Positions 8,396 through 17,576 of a DNA stretch of 64,000 bases are shown one piece after another (within the stretch, counting starts at the first letter, position 1; each line of letters begins with the position of its first letter). The translations under genes were made by a program, and so were the position numbers. The notes beneath the pieces were generated by a model. That model was not told where the DNA came from. It ran no database searches and was given only the letters and a program-made list of their open reading frames with translations. This DNA is from Sphingobium faniae (lineage in GTDB: Bacteria; Pseudomonadota; Alphaproteobacteria; Sphingomonadales; Sphingomonadaceae): assembly GCA_900100475.1 (NCBI GenBank), contig FMTU01000001.1, forward strand, positions 434,001 to 498,000. Direction: 5' to 3'.

Positions 8396-9628
8396 ATGAC
8401 CGAAGCCACCGCCACGCAGAATGCGCGCGATCTGTTTTCGAAGTTCGATCCCCTGATCGCCGAGCGCGAGGCGCTGCTGGCGACGGGCGTGCGCGACCCT
8501 TTCGCCATCGTGATGGACAAGGTGCTGTCCCCTACCCGCGCGATCATCAAGGGCAAGGAAACGATCCTGCTCGGCACCTATAACTATATGGGCATGACTT
8601 TCGACCCGGACGTGGTCGCGGCGGGCAAGAAGGCGCTGGACGAATTCGGCGCGGGCACCACTGGCAGCCGTGTGCTCAACGGCACCTATCAGGGGCACAA
8701 GGAAGTCGAAGACGCGCTCAAGGAATTTTACGGCACCTCGTCGGCGATGGTCTTTTCGACCGGCTATCAAGCCAATCTGGGCATGATCTCCACGCTCGCG
8801 GGCAAGGGCGATTATGTCATTCTGGACGCGGACAGCCACGCGTCCATCTATGACGGCTGCTTCCTGGGCGATGCGGAGATCGTCCGCTTCCGCCACAACA
8901 GCGTCGAAGATCTGGACAAGCGCCTCGGTCGCCTGCCCGCCGACGCATTGAAACTGGTAGTGCTGGAGGGCGTCTATTCGATGCTGGGCGACATTGCGCC
9001 GCTGCCCGACATGGTCGCCGCCGTGCGCAAGCATCCCAATTGCATGATCCTGGTCGACGAAGCGCATGGCATGGGCTTTTTCGGTTCCAATGGCCGCGGC
9101 GTCTATGAGGAACAGGGCGTCGAGGAGGATGTGGACTTCATCGTCGGCACCTTTTCCAAATCGGTCGGCACGGTGGGCGGCTTCTGCGTGTCCAATCACC
9201 CGAAGTTCGAGGTGATGCGGCTGGTCTGCCGTCCCTATGTCTTCACCGCATCGCTGCCGCCCAGCGTGGTCGCTACCGCCGCGACAAGCATCCGCAAGCT
9301 TATGCATGCGGGCGAAAAGCGCGCCCACCTGTGGAAGAACAGCCAGCGGCTGCACAAGGGCCTGACCGACCTCGGCTTTACGCTGGGAACGAAGGAGCCG
9401 CAGTCCGCGATCATCGCGGTCATCCTCACCGACCAGACGCAGGCCGTCGCCATCTGGCAGGCGCTGCTGGAACTGGGACTCTACGTCAACATGGCGCGGC
9501 CGCCAGCGACCCCGGCGGGCACGTTCCTGCTGCGCTGTTCGCTCTGCGCGGACCATAGCGATGAGCAGGTCGGCCAGATCATCGCCATGTTCGAAACGGC
9601 GGGTCGCGCGGTCGGAGCCATCGGCTGA
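8396..9628 (+). CDS. spt: Serine palmitoyltransferase
   Basis: A 410-residue PLP-dependent alpha-oxoamine synthase that closely resembles the soluble homodimeric enzyme of Sphingomonas paucimobilis. Lys255 in TFSKSVGTVGG forms the internal aldimine, His148 in DADSHAS stacks on the cofactor, and VDEAHGMGFFG supplies the aspartate and histidine. It joins L-serine and an acyl thioester to give 3-ketosphinganine, the first step of sphingolipid synthesis. The ATG follows a good GAGGAA ribosome site; a TTG 15 bp upstream is an unlikely alternative. The adjacent ACP suggests an acyl-ACP rather than acyl-CoA donor. Confidence 0.95.
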   Translation: MTEATATQNARDLFSKFDPLIAEREALLATGVRDPFAIVMDKVLSPTRAIIKGKETILLGTYNYMGMTFDPDVVAAGKKALDEFGAGTTGSRVLNGTYQGHKEVEDALKEFYGTSSAMVFSTGYQANLGMISTLAGKGDYVILDADSHASIYDGCFLGDAEIVRFRHNSVEDLDKRLGRLPADALKLVVLEGVYSMLGDIAPLPDMVAAVRKHPNCMILVDEAHGMGFFGSNGRGVYEEQGVEEDVDFIVGTFSKSVGTVGGFCVSNHPKFEVMRLVCRPYVFTASLPPSVVATAATSIRKLMHAGEKRAHLWKNSQRLHKGLTDLGFTLGTKEPQSAIIAVILTDQTQAVAIWQALLELGLYVNMARPPATPAGTFLLRCSLCADHSDEQVGQIIAMFETAGRAVGAIG

Positions 9629-9749
9629 CCGGCTCCAGCGGGCGAAATCGCGACAAAGCGAGCCATGGACGCGACGGAATTTCCATTGTTCATGCAGCTT
9701 TTGATCCTTGCTGTTTCGCACGCAACACCGTTTGGCTAGTGTAACGGCC

Positions 9750-11741
9750 ATGGCGCAAGGCGATTTCACGGAAGAAGAAAGCAAGGGCTGGCGCTCCTAT
9801 CTGCGACGCGCCCTCGCGCCCGTGCTCGCTATTCTCCTCATCGTGGCTCTGGGCGCCTTGCTTTATGGCGCCAGCAGCGCGTCGCGCGACCATGCGCGTG
9901 CGCTGGCGGAACAGCAGAAAAGCTATGAAGTCATCACTCTTGCCCGCACGTTTCAGGCGACAACCGCCCGCGCCGAAGTGACGCTGGCGCGCTATGTCAT
10001 CAGCATGGACCCGGACACGGGCCGCCTGTTTCAGGACCAATGGCGAACCGCCGCCAGCCAGATCAAGTCGCTGACCTTCGCCACGCGGAATTCAGGCTGG
10101 CAGCACGTCAATGTCCAGCAGTTGCGGCAAGCCTTTACGGCGCGCGGCAAAATGCTGAACCAGATTGGCCTGCGCACCACTTATGATCAGAAGATGGGTG
10201 CGCTCGCCCAATTCCATCAGGCCGGCAAATCCGCGGATCTGGCCCGGCTCACGATTGCGCTCGACCATGTGATCGAGGCAGAGAACAAGCGGCTTAGGGA
10301 ACGCAGCCTTGCCGTCAGCCTTGCCGGTGATCGCAGCGCCTGGGTCAGCCGCACTTACAGGCTGTTGGGCCTGACCCTGTTGGTCAGCGTGCTTTGCGCC
10401 CTATGGCTGGCCAACGCCGCCTATACCGAGCGCCGCAACGCCCGGCGGCTGGCCGAAGCGGAAACCGACAGGGCCGACAGGCTGGAGGCGGCCGTCAGCG
10501 CGCGGACGGTGGAATTGTCCGAAGCCTATGAGCAATTGAAGAACGAAACCGCCGAACGCGTCCTGGCCGAGGAAAATCTGCGCCAGATGCAGAAGATGGA
10601 CGCCATCGGCCAATTGACCGGCGGCATTGCCCATGATTTCAACAATATGCTTGCCGTGGTGGTCGGCGGGCTGGAACTGGCCAAGCGCAAGCTGCGATTG
10701 AAGCCGGAGGAAGCATCCCGCCACCTGACCAACGCCATGGAGGGGGCCAATCGCGCCGCCGCGCTGACCCGCCGCCTCCTGGCTTTTGCCCGATCGGAAC
10801 CGCTGCTGCCAAGCGCGCTGAACCCCGATATCCTGCTGGCGGACATGGAAGAACTGATCGACCGCACTATCGGCGACCAGATTACCGTGACGTTCCATCA
10901 CCATGCCGGGGGCTGGCGCATCTTCGTCGACCAGCAGCAGATGGAAAATGCGATCCTCAATCTGTGCGTCAACGCACGCGACGCCATGGACGGACGCGGC
11001 CATCTCACTATAGAAACCAGCCAGATCCAGCTTGCCGAAAATGAGGTGGGGGAATGTCCTGCGGGTGATTATGTCATGTTGACGGTGACGGATGATGGCT
11101 GCGGCATGTCCCCGGACATCATGAGCCGTGTGTTCGAACCTTTCTTTACCACCAAGCCCGTGGGCAAGGGCACGGGGCTTGGCCTCAGCCAGATTTTCGG
11201 CTTCGTGCGGCAGAGCGAGGGGGAAATTCGCATCGAATCGGAAGAGGGCAAGGGGACCAGCGTTCAGATCCACCTGCCCCGCCGCATCGTCGCCCAGAGC
11301 GACACGCCCGACATCATGCAACATGTGGAGCGGGAACCCACGCTCCACCCGCCGACGCGCATATTGGTGGTGGAGGACGATCCCCGCGTCCTCAGTCAAA
11401 GCATGGCCGCCCTGGCGGAACTCGGCCACCTGCCGCTCGCCTGCGATGCGCCTGGCAAGGCGGTCAAGCTGCTGGCGGCCAATCGCGACATCGGCCTGAT
11501 CATGACCGACGTGCTGATGCCGGACATGACCGGACCCGAACTGATCCGCTCGCTGCCTGACAGTTACACCCATCTGCCCGTGCTGTTCGTCACCGGCTAT
11601 GCTGGCGACACGACGGAAAGCAGCGATTTCGCCGGATATGAAGTGCTCCGCAAACCCTATACGCTGGCGGCTCTGTCGATGGCGCTTTCCAACGCGCTCA
11701 ACGGATCGCGCCACCCCGAAACAGCCGCGGCAGCAGAGTAA
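9750..11741 (+). CDS. Hybrid sensor histidine kinase with C-terminal receiver domain
   Basis: A 663-residue membrane kinase. It has a helix at about 21-41, a periplasmic region of roughly 160 residues that looks all-helical (CHASE3-like), a second membrane helix near 206-226 and a coiled coil to about 285. HisKA follows with His295 in GGIAHDFNNML, then HATPase with N (NLCVNARDAMD), G1 (DDGCGMS), F and G2 (GKGTGLGLSQ) boxes, and a receiver with Asp587 in MTDVLMPD. The HDFNN box places it in the HWE-unlike, FixL/NtrB-related group typical of alphaproteobacteria. No separate response regulator is adjacent. The signal is unknown; position after spt hints at envelope sensing. Confidence 0.88.
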   Translation: MAQGDFTEEESKGWRSYLRRALAPVLAILLIVALGALLYGASSASRDHARALAEQQKSYEVITLARTFQATTARAEVTLARYVISMDPDTGRLFQDQWRTAASQIKSLTFATRNSGWQHVNVQQLRQAFTARGKMLNQIGLRTTYDQKMGALAQFHQAGKSADLARLTIALDHVIEAENKRLRERSLAVSLAGDRSAWVSRTYRLLGLTLLVSVLCALWLANAAYTERRNARRLAEAETDRADRLEAAVSARTVELSEAYEQLKNETAERVLAEENLRQMQKMDAIGQLTGGIAHDFNNMLAVVVGGLELAKRKLRLKPEEASRHLTNAMEGANRAAALTRRLLAFARSEPLLPSALNPDILLADMEELIDRTIGDQITVTFHHHAGGWRIFVDQQQMENAILNLCVNARDAMDGRGHLTIETSQIQLAENEVGECPAGDYVMLTVTDDGCGMSPDIMSRVFEPFFTTKPVGKGTGLGLSQIFGFVRQSEGEIRIESEEGKGTSVQIHLPRRIVAQSDTPDIMQHVEREPTLHPPTRILVVEDDPRVLSQSMAALAELGHLPLACDAPGKAVKLLAANRDIGLIMTDVLMPDMTGPELIRSLPDSYTHLPVLFVTGYAGDTTESSDFAGYEVLRKPYTLAALSMALSNALNGSRHPETAAAAE

Positions 11742-12621
11742 GCGCCCCGATCAGCGGCCAGCGGCGTTGCCACGGCTTGATCGCGATCTGGGTGCCCGCG
11801 TGGCGGTTGATCTTCCACGCCAGATAATCAATCCCGCCCGCATAAGTGAAACTGGCCTTGGCAAGGCGGACGACGGACAGCCATTTCCCCCGCCGCTGCA
11901 ATTGCCGCCAGCGCTTTGCGGCCTGATCGGGCGACAGGCCATGGAATATTTCGCCTTGCGAGCCGACACCTCGCCGCCGCGCGATCTCTCCCAGGGCGGC
12001 CAGGCCAAGGCGTTCGTAGCGATCCGGATCACCATCGACGATGGAGAGGGAGCGCCCCTTCCGCTCCGCCCGCAATTCGGCGTTGTAGGTGAGCGTGAAG
12101 CCCGTTTTCCAAAGATCGAGGATGTCAGGGGGCGAAGAAGGCGGCATCATCGGCATGGCCAGTTCCAGCAGCGTCGGCGCGGCCGAAGCAATGGCGGCAA
12201 TAGCCCGCTGGCGGGCGAGATCGTCCGCTGCCCAGAGCAACCGGGACGGTTGGGCGAAACGCGCCCAGACGGAAACATTGTCCGCTTCCACACCGCAGAG
12301 CCGCGCGAAATCCTGCTCCGACAGAACCGCATATTTGGCGATCAGGCCGCCATGTTCGAAAGGAAAGACATTGGGCGGGATCAGGCGGTTCGCGGCGGCC
12401 AGCCATCGCTTGCCATAAGCCTCGCGATAGTCCGACACGATCAGGTAGAAATCGAGCATCAGCCCGTCCAGATTCTCCTCCCGCAAGCAGGAGCCATAGA
12501 ACAGCACCGCGCGCGCGGCATCGGGATAGCGCGCGGCAATGGCGCCCGCCATCGCGGCAGCGCGCGGATCGGCGGGCATCGCCAGTTCTTCAGCAACAAG
12601 GAAGCGCAGTCGGTCGGACAT
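11698..12621 (-). CDS. Tam41-like nucleotidyltransferase (possible CDP-lipid synthase)
   Basis: A 307-residue protein. It starts a nucleotidyltransferase-like core with LFYGSCLREEN (GS motif) and MLDFYLIVSDY (acidic strand), followed by AKYAVLSEQDF and WARFAQPSRLLW. These match in order and spacing the pattern of Tam41, the mitochondrial phosphatidate cytidylyltransferase: YGSG, MIDF, KYGV.S and GRFQKP. The C-terminal 80 residues are basic and amphipathic, suggesting peripheral membrane binding. CDP-diacylglycerol or another CDP-lipid is the inferred product. It converges on the sensor kinase gene with a 44-bp overlap. The family call is mine from motif comparison and unverified. Confidence 0.62.
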   Translation of the reverse strand: MSDRLRFLVAEELAMPADPRAAAMAGAIAARYPDAARAVLFYGSCLREENLDGLMLDFYLIVSDYREAYGKRWLAAANRLIPPNVFPFEHGGLIAKYAVLSEQDFARLCGVEADNVSVWARFAQPSRLLWAADDLARQRAIAAIASAAPTLLELAMPMMPPSSPPDILDLWKTGFTLTYNAELRAERKGRSLSIVDGDPDRYERLGLAALGEIARRRGVGSQGEIFHGLSPDQAAKRWRQLQRRGKWLSVVRLAKASFTYAGGIDYLAWKINRHAGTQIAIKPWQRRWPLIGALTLLPRLFRGGAIR

Positions 12622-12749
12622 CGACGCCTTCTCTAGCGGTTGGCGAGGAGCAAGGACAGAGATCGCCGAATATTTCCGGAATCGGATCGACCGCAGACAA
12701 GCATGCAGACCGCCGTCATGGCAGAGACCATCCTGTTTAAGTGGATTCG

Positions 12750-12964
12750 CGCTCCTGCACCGGGCGTTTCCGCCTGATCAGGACTTTCGGTCAGGCGAAG
12801 GCGGAGCGTTATTTCGCCGTCCCTATGCCCGGCGAAGCCATGGAGCCGCCTTTTCGCGCTGGCTGAACGGCCTATAGGTTCCGCGACAGCCGCTCCATGT
12901 GAAGCGGTCGAACTGCCGCACTTCGGAGTGTCGCCGGAGCCACATTCTCGCGGCTCCGGCTTTT
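12750..12964 (+). ncRNA. Candidate structured small RNA in a gene-free stretch
   Basis: The interval 12622-12966 holds no convincing gene. Within it lie successive inverted repeats: CCGGGC 12760-12765 with GCCCGG 12827-12832, enclosing CGCCTGA/TCAGGCG at 12771-12777 and 12791-12797; CATGGAGC 12839-12846 with GCTCCATG 12892-12899; CACT-TCGG-AGTG at 12919-12930; and a 9-bp stem ending in TTTT. The terminator points along the + strand, yet no + gene precedes it. The 5' end is a guess and no promoter was recognised. It did not match my recollection of tmRNA, RNase P, SRP or 6S RNA. Confidence 0.5.
12933..12964 (+). terminator. Intrinsic terminator of the candidate RNA
   Basis: A perfect 9-bp stem GCCGGAGCC/GGCTCCGGC with a 10-base loop is followed by TTTT on the + strand. 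On the - strand the stem is followed by GACACTCC, so it is a poorer terminator for gcvPB, though readthrough from gcvPB would also form the hairpin. Confidence 0.7.
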
Positions 12965-12966
12965 CC

Positions 12967-14538
12967 CTATTCTGCGGCTTGCGCCAGATCCGATTCGTTC
13001 CAGACGAGCACCGGCTTGCGCGCCGCCAGCGTTTCGTCGAGGCGGCGGCGGGGAGCGTGATAAGGCGCGCCCTTCAGCGCCTCATCCCCCGCCTTGGCGC
13101 GCCCGGCGAGGCTGCGGAGCGCCATGACGAACTGGTCCAGCGCCGCCTTGCTTTCCGTCTCGGTCGGCTCGATCAGCATCGCGCCATGGACGACCAGCGG
13201 GAAATACATGGTCATGGGGTGGAAGCCTTCGTCGATCAGCCCCTTGGCGATGTCGAGCGTCGTGAAGCCCTCGGCCAGTCCCTTGTCGCTGAACAGCGCC
13301 TCATGCATGCATGGGCCGCTTTGCCCGAAAGGCGCATCCAGAACGTCGGCAAGGCTGCGCAGGATGTAGTTGGCGTTCAGAACCGCATCGCCCGACACCT
13401 GACGCAGGCCGTCCGCACCGTGGCTGAGGATATAGGCGAGCGCGCGGGTGAACATGCCCATCTGGCCGTGGAAGGCGACCATGCGGCCGAAACTGTCGCC
13501 ATGATGATCCTCGACCGTTTCTTCCTCGACCAGCACGAACCTGTCGCCCTGCTTTTCAACGAAGGGCAACGGAGCGAAGGGCGCCAGCGCTTCCGACAGC
13601 ACGACCGGGCCGGAGCCGGGACCGCCGCCGCCATGGGGCGTCGAGAAGGTCTTGTGCAGGTTGATGTGCATCGCATCGACGCCAAGGTCGCCGGGGCGGA
13701 CCCGGCCGACGATGGCGTTGAAATTCGCGCCGTCGCAATAGACGAAGGCTCCGACCGCGTGAACGGCATCGGAAATCGTCTTCATGTCACGCTCGAACAG
13801 GCCGCAGGTATTGGGGTTGGTGATCATCACCGCCGCCACGTCCGGGCCGAGGCGCGTCTTGAGCGCCTCCAGATCGACGCGGCCGTCCGGCGTCGCAGGG
13901 ATGTCCTCCACCTTATAGCCACAGAAAGCAGCCGTGGCGGGATTGGTGCCATGCGCGCTTTCGGGCACCAGCACGACGGAACGGGCGTCGCCGCGCGCTT
14001 CCAGCGCCGCGCGGATGCAGAGCAGGCCACACAACTCCCCATGCGCCCCTGCCTTGGGGCTCATGGCGACGCTGTGCATTCCGGTGAGCGTGGTGAGCCA
14101 CTGCGCGAGTTCATGAATCACCGCCAGCGCGCCCTGCGTCGTGGATTGCGGCTGGAGCGGGTGGAGATCGGCAAAGCCGGCCATCCGCGCGACCTTTTCA
14201 TTCAGGCGCGGATTATGCTTCATGGTGCAGGACCCGAGCGGGAACAGGCCAAGGTCGATGGCGTAATTCTGGCGGCTGAGGCGGGTATAGTGGCGCACCG
14301 TTTCCTGTTCGGACAGGCCCGGCAGGCCGATGGCGTCCTGGCGCGCCAGATTGCCGAGACGGCTCGCAATCTTCGGAGCCTCCGCGAAATCGACGCCGGT
14401 GGTGGCGGGCGATCCGATCTCGAAGATCAACGGCTCTTCCAGCATCAGCGCGCGATTGCCCGTGACGGTCGCGGGGGACATATGTTCCTGCGCGACGGCT
14501 TGCGGCGCGGTGGGGCGGCCTTCCTTGAACATGGTCAT
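12967..14538 (-). CDS. gcvPB: Glycine dehydrogenase (decarboxylating) subunit 2, GcvPB
   Basis: A 523-residue C-terminal-type half of the P protein. The PLP lysine is Lys296 in [14 protein letters not shown], preceded by the conserved [11 protein letters not shown]. With GcvPA it forms the heterotetramer that decarboxylates glycine and passes the aminomethyl group to lipoylated GcvH. The open frame runs on into gcvPA, but the ATG that overlaps the gcvPA stop as ATGA is the natural start; a second ATG lies two codons later. It is the last gene of the operon. Confidence 0.95.
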   Translation of the reverse strand: MTMFKEGRPTAPQAVAQEHMSPATVTGNRALMLEEPLIFEIGSPATTGVDFAEAPKIASRLGNLARQDAIGLPGLSEQETVRHYTRLSRQNYAIDLGLFPLGSCTMKHNPRLNEKVARMAGFADLHPLQPQSTTQGALAVIHELAQWLTTLTGMHSVAMSPKAGAHGELCGLLCIRAALEARGDARSVVLVPESAHGTNPATAAFCGYKVEDIPATPDGRVDLEALKTRLGPDVAAVMITNPNTCGLFERDMKTISDAVHAVGAFVYCDGANFNAIVGRVRPGDLGVDAMHINLHKTFSTPHGGGGPGSGPVVLSEALAPFAPLPFVEKQGDRFVLVEEETVEDHHGDSFGRMVAFHGQMGMFTRALAYILSHGADGLRQVSGDAVLNANYILRSLADVLDAPFGQSGPCMHEALFSDKGLAEGFTTLDIAKGLIDEGFHPMTMYFPLVVHGAMLIEPTETESKAALDQFVMALRSLAGRAKAGDEALKGAPYHAPRRRLDETLAARKPVLVWNESDLAQAAE

Positions 14539-15893
14539 GCCAGTTCCTCCTCCAGCGCCCTGGCCAATGTTTCGACATCCTGCGTCGTCACCATTTCCGT
14601 GACAGCGACGACCAGGCCATTGCCGATCCCCGGCGCGTCGGGGAACAGACGGCCCAGCGACACGCCGCCAAGCACGCCCTTGTCGGCAAGGTTGCGGACG
14701 ATGTCGCGGGCATCCCTGGACAGAACCAACGTGAACTCGTTGAAGAAGGCGTTGTTGAGCAGCTTGATGCCCGGCACTTGCGCCAGACGATCCGCCGCCT
14801 GCACGGCAAGCCCGTGATTGAGCATGGCCAGTTCCCGCAGCCCCTTCTCGCCCAGCAGCGTCATGTGGATGCTGAACGCCAGCGCGCAGAGACCCGAATT
14901 GGTGCAGATGTTCGACGTCGCCTTTTCGCGGCGGATATGCTGCTCGCGGGTGGAGAGCGTCAGCACGAAGCCGCGCTGGCCCGCGGCATCCATCGTCTCG
15001 CCGCACAGGCGTCCGGGCATCTGCCGCACATATTTCTGCTTGCAGCCAAAGAGGCCGAGATAGGGACCGCCAAATTGCAGGCCGACGCCCAGCGACTGCC
15101 CTTCGCCCACGACGATGTCCGCGCCCATATGGCCGGGCGCGGCGATGGCCCCCAGTGCGAGCGGCTCGGTGACGACAGCGACCAGCAGCGCGCCCGCTTC
15201 ATGCGCGGCATGGGCGAGCAGGGCCAGGTCGGCGATGCGGCCGAGAATGTCGGGATATTGGACGACGACGCAGCTTGTGTCCTTGTCGATGGCGGCGATC
15301 AGGGCGTCGACGTCGGTCGCGGCGTCGAGCCTGGGCGTCTCATGAACCAGGACATCGCCGGTGAACTTCGCCATCGTCTGCGCGACCGAGACATAATGCG
15401 GATGCAGTCCCGATGAAAGCAGCGCCTTGCCCCGCCTGGTGATGCGGCGCGCCATGCCGATCGCTTCCCAGCAGGCGGTCGAACCGTCATACATGGATGC
15501 ATTGGCGACGTCGCAGCCCAAAAGACGCGCGACCTGCGTCTGGAACTCGAACAGCACCTGAAGCGTGCCCTGCGCGATTTCCGGTTGGTAAGGCGTGTAG
15601 GCGGTCAGGAACTCGCCACGCTGGATCAGGTGATCGACGCTGGCGGGCACATGATGGCGATAGGCCCCCGCGCCCAGAAAAAAGGGCGCTTCCCCCGCCG
15701 AGAGATTCTGCCGCGCCAGCTTTGCCATATGACGTTCGACGGCCATTTCGCTGGCATGGTCAGGCAGGCCCGCGATGGCGCCGGACAAACGGGCTTCTAC
15801 CGGAACGTCGACGAACAGATCGTCCACGCTGGCCGCGCCGATGACGGAGAGCATCTCCTGCCGGTCGCTGTCGGTAAGGGGTAGGTAACGCAT
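14535..15893 (-). CDS. gcvPA: Glycine dehydrogenase (decarboxylating) subunit 1, GcvPA
   Basis: A 452-residue N-terminal-type half of the P protein, starting [15 protein letters not shown], as is normal for the split form. It lacks the PLP lysine loop, which is in GcvPB. The [22 protein letters not shown] and PYLGLFGC segments are conserved family blocks. It works with GcvPB in the first step of glycine cleavage. The upstream open frame begins in the intergenic hairpin and was not used. It lies third in a gcvT-gcvH-gcvPA-gcvPB operon. Confidence 0.95.
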   Translation of the reverse strand: MRYLPLTDSDRQEMLSVIGAASVDDLFVDVPVEARLSGAIAGLPDHASEMAVERHMAKLARQNLSAGEAPFFLGAGAYRHHVPASVDHLIQRGEFLTAYTPYQPEIAQGTLQVLFEFQTQVARLLGCDVANASMYDGSTACWEAIGMARRITRRGKALLSSGLHPHYVSVAQTMAKFTGDVLVHETPRLDAATDVDALIAAIDKDTSCVVVQYPDILGRIADLALLAHAAHEAGALLVAVVTEPLALGAIAAPGHMGADIVVGEGQSLGVGLQFGGPYLGLFGCKQKYVRQMPGRLCGETMDAAGQRGFVLTLSTREQHIRREKATSNICTNSGLCALAFSIHMTLLGEKGLRELAMLNHGLAVQAADRLAQVPGIKLLNNAFFNEFTLVLSRDARDIVRNLADKGVLGGVSLGRLFPDAPGIGNGLVVAVTEMVTTQDVETLARALEEELA

Positions 15894-15907
15894 CGTCCAA
15901 TTCTCCG

Positions 15908-15931
15908 CCCTCCCCTTTGAAGGGGGGAGGG
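15908..15931. repeat. Palindrome between gcvH and gcvPA
   Basis: CCCTCCCC at 15908-15915 and GGGGAGGG at 15924-15931 form an 8-bp perfect stem with an 8-base loop, inside the 48-bp gap of the operon. It has no T-tract on either strand, so it is not a standard terminator. It may stabilise mRNA ends or be a small REP-like element. Confidence 0.6.
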
Positions 15932-15941
15932 CCATGATTTC

Positions 15942-16313
15942 TCAAAGGCTTTCGACAAACTTCTTGTAAGCCGCTTCGTCCATCAGACCTTCCAGTTCGC
16001 TGGCGTTGGCGACGCGCAGCTTGAAGAACCAGCCGTCCTCCTCCGGATCGCTGTTGACCAGCGCTGGCTCGTCCTCCAGCGCGCCGTTGGTTTCCACGAC
16101 TTCGCCGGTCAGCGGCGCATAGAGGTCGGAAGCGGCCTTCACCGATTCCACGACGGCGGCATCGTCGCCCTTTTCGAAGGTCGCGCCTTCGGCGGGCAGT
16201 TCGACGAACACGATGTCGCCAAGCTGTTCCTGCGCGTAATCCGTGATGCCGACGGTGGCGATTTCGCCTTCGACATCGACCCATTCATGTTCGTCGGTGA
16301 AATAACGGCTCAT
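15942..16313 (-). CDS. gcvH: Glycine cleavage system H protein
   Basis: A 123-residue lipoyl-carrier protein. The lipoylated residue is Lys59 in VESVKAAS, and the N-terminus [10 protein letters not shown] and the GWFFKL segment are standard. It shuttles the aminomethyl group from GcvPA/GcvPB to GcvT and the reduced lipoyl arm to dihydrolipoamide dehydrogenase. The start is the first ATG, 21 bp after the gcvT stop. Length and motifs are normal. Confidence 0.97.
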   Translation of the reverse strand: MSRYFTDEHEWVDVEGEIATVGITDYAQEQLGDIVFVELPAEGATFEKGDDAAVVESVKAASDLYAPLTGEVVETNGALEDEPALVNSDPEEDGWFFKLRVANASELEGLMDEAAYKKFVESL

Positions 16314-16334
16314 GATCTCAACTCCCCTTGAAAT

Positions 16335-17492
16335 TCAGACAGATTTCTGCCGGCGATAGCGGTGCGGCACGAACGGCGTCGGCGCGACGGCCGCGGCGAT
16401 GCGCTTGCCGCGCACCTCGATCTCCAGCGCGGTGCCGATCGCGCTGTGCGGCAGGCTGACCCAGCCCATGGCGATCGGCGCGCCCACAGTCGGCGCGAAA
16501 CCACCGGAGGTGACTTCGCCCACCATCACGTCGCCCACATAAATCGCCGCGCCTTCCCGCGCGGGGAGGCGGCCGTCGATGCGGAGCCCCACGCGCTTGC
16601 GGCCGGGGCCATCGGCCAGTTCCTTCATCACGCGGGCATGGCCGAAAAAGCCGCCTTCCTCGCGGCGGCGTTTCTGGATCGCGAAGCCCAGATCCGCGCC
16701 AATGGCGCTGACGCGCGGGTCGAGATCGTGTCCGTAAAGCGGCAGCCCCGCCTCCAGCCGCAGCGAATCACGCGCGCCAAGGCCAATGGGCTTGACCTGC
16801 GGCAAGGCGATCAGCGCATCGGCCAGCAGCGTGACATCCCTGGCGGGGATGCTGATTTCAAAGCCGTCCTCGCCGGTATAGCCCGACCGGCTGACCCACA
16901 GCGGCACGCCACGCCATGTAAAGGGGCCGGACTGCATGAAATACAGGTCCGCCGCCTCAGGGATCAGGGTCGCGAGCGCCTCGCCCGCCTCTGGCCCCTG
17001 CAACGCCAGCAGGGCCTGTTCGTCCATATGGTTCATGGTGACTTCATCGGGCAGATGCTCGATCATCCAGCCGATATCGTCATATTTGGTCGCGCCGTTC
17101 ACGACCATGTAGATGTCCGCGCCATCGAATGCGCCATCGCCCAGCCGCGAAACCATCAGGTCGTCCAACATCCCGCCATCCTCGTCCAGCAGCATGGAAT
17201 AACGCTGGCGAAAAGGTTTCAGCCCCTTGATGTCGCTCGGCAGCAACTGTTCCAGCGCCTCATCCACGCCTTCGCCGGAGAAGCTGAGCTGGCCCATATG
17301 GCTGACATCGAACAGGCCCGCATGTTCGCGCACCCATGCATGTTCAGCCATGATGCCTTCATATTGGATCGGCATGTGATAGCCCGCGAAGACCACCATG
17401 CGAGCGCCCCGCGCGCGATGCCAGGCGTCCAGCGGCAGTTCGCTGGGCGGGAGTTCCTCTTCGAGGGCGGGGATGTCGTCCTTGCCGGTCAT
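16335..17492 (-). CDS. gcvT: Glycine cleavage system T protein (aminomethyltransferase)
   Basis: A 385-residue folate-dependent aminomethyltransferase. The family signatures GYHMPIQYEGI, AGLFDVSHMGQ, YTGEDGFE and GLGARDSLRLEAGLPLYG occur in order. It releases ammonia and gives 5,10-methylene-tetrahydrofolate. The start follows the riboswitch leader; the frame is open for 28 further codons upstream, but that region is leader RNA, so the internal ATG is preferred. The first 18 residues form an acidic extension before the usual N-terminus. Confidence 0.95.
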   Translation of the reverse strand: MTGKDDIPALEEELPPSELPLDAWHRARGARMVVFAGYHMPIQYEGIMAEHAWVREHAGLFDVSHMGQLSFSGEGVDEALEQLLPSDIKGLKPFRQRYSMLLDEDGGMLDDLMVSRLGDGAFDGADIYMVVNGATKYDDIGWMIEHLPDEVTMNHMDEQALLALQGPEAGEALATLIPEAADLYFMQSGPFTWRGVPLWVSRSGYTGEDGFEISIPARDVTLLADALIALPQVKPIGLGARDSLRLEAGLPLYGHDLDPRVSAIGADLGFAIQKRRREEGGFFGHARVMKELADGPGRKRVGLRIDGRLPAREGAAIYVGDVMVGEVTSGGFAPTVGAPIAMGWVSLPHSAIGTALEIEVRGKRIAAAVAPTPFVPHRYRRQKSV

Positions 17493-17576
17493 GGGGCGGC
17501 CTTTCCGTGATGGGGTTTCAGCGACAGGCGCAAAAAAGACTGCATAGCCCGGCGCGCTTGCCACCCCCTCTGTCAC

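Noticed and set aside
12890-12925. A tRNA-like T-arm (GCGGCAGTTCGACCGC) on the - strand
   Set aside because: No acceptor stem or anticodon arm could be found around it; the stem fits the candidate small RNA instead.
12928-14817. A 629-residue open frame on the + strand opposite gcvPB/gcvPA
   Set aside because: It mirrors clearly conserved glycine cleavage genes and has shadow composition.
12967-15006. A 679-codon version of gcvPB
   Set aside because: The extra N-terminal part lies in gcvPA; the ATG at the ATGA overlap gives the normal protein.
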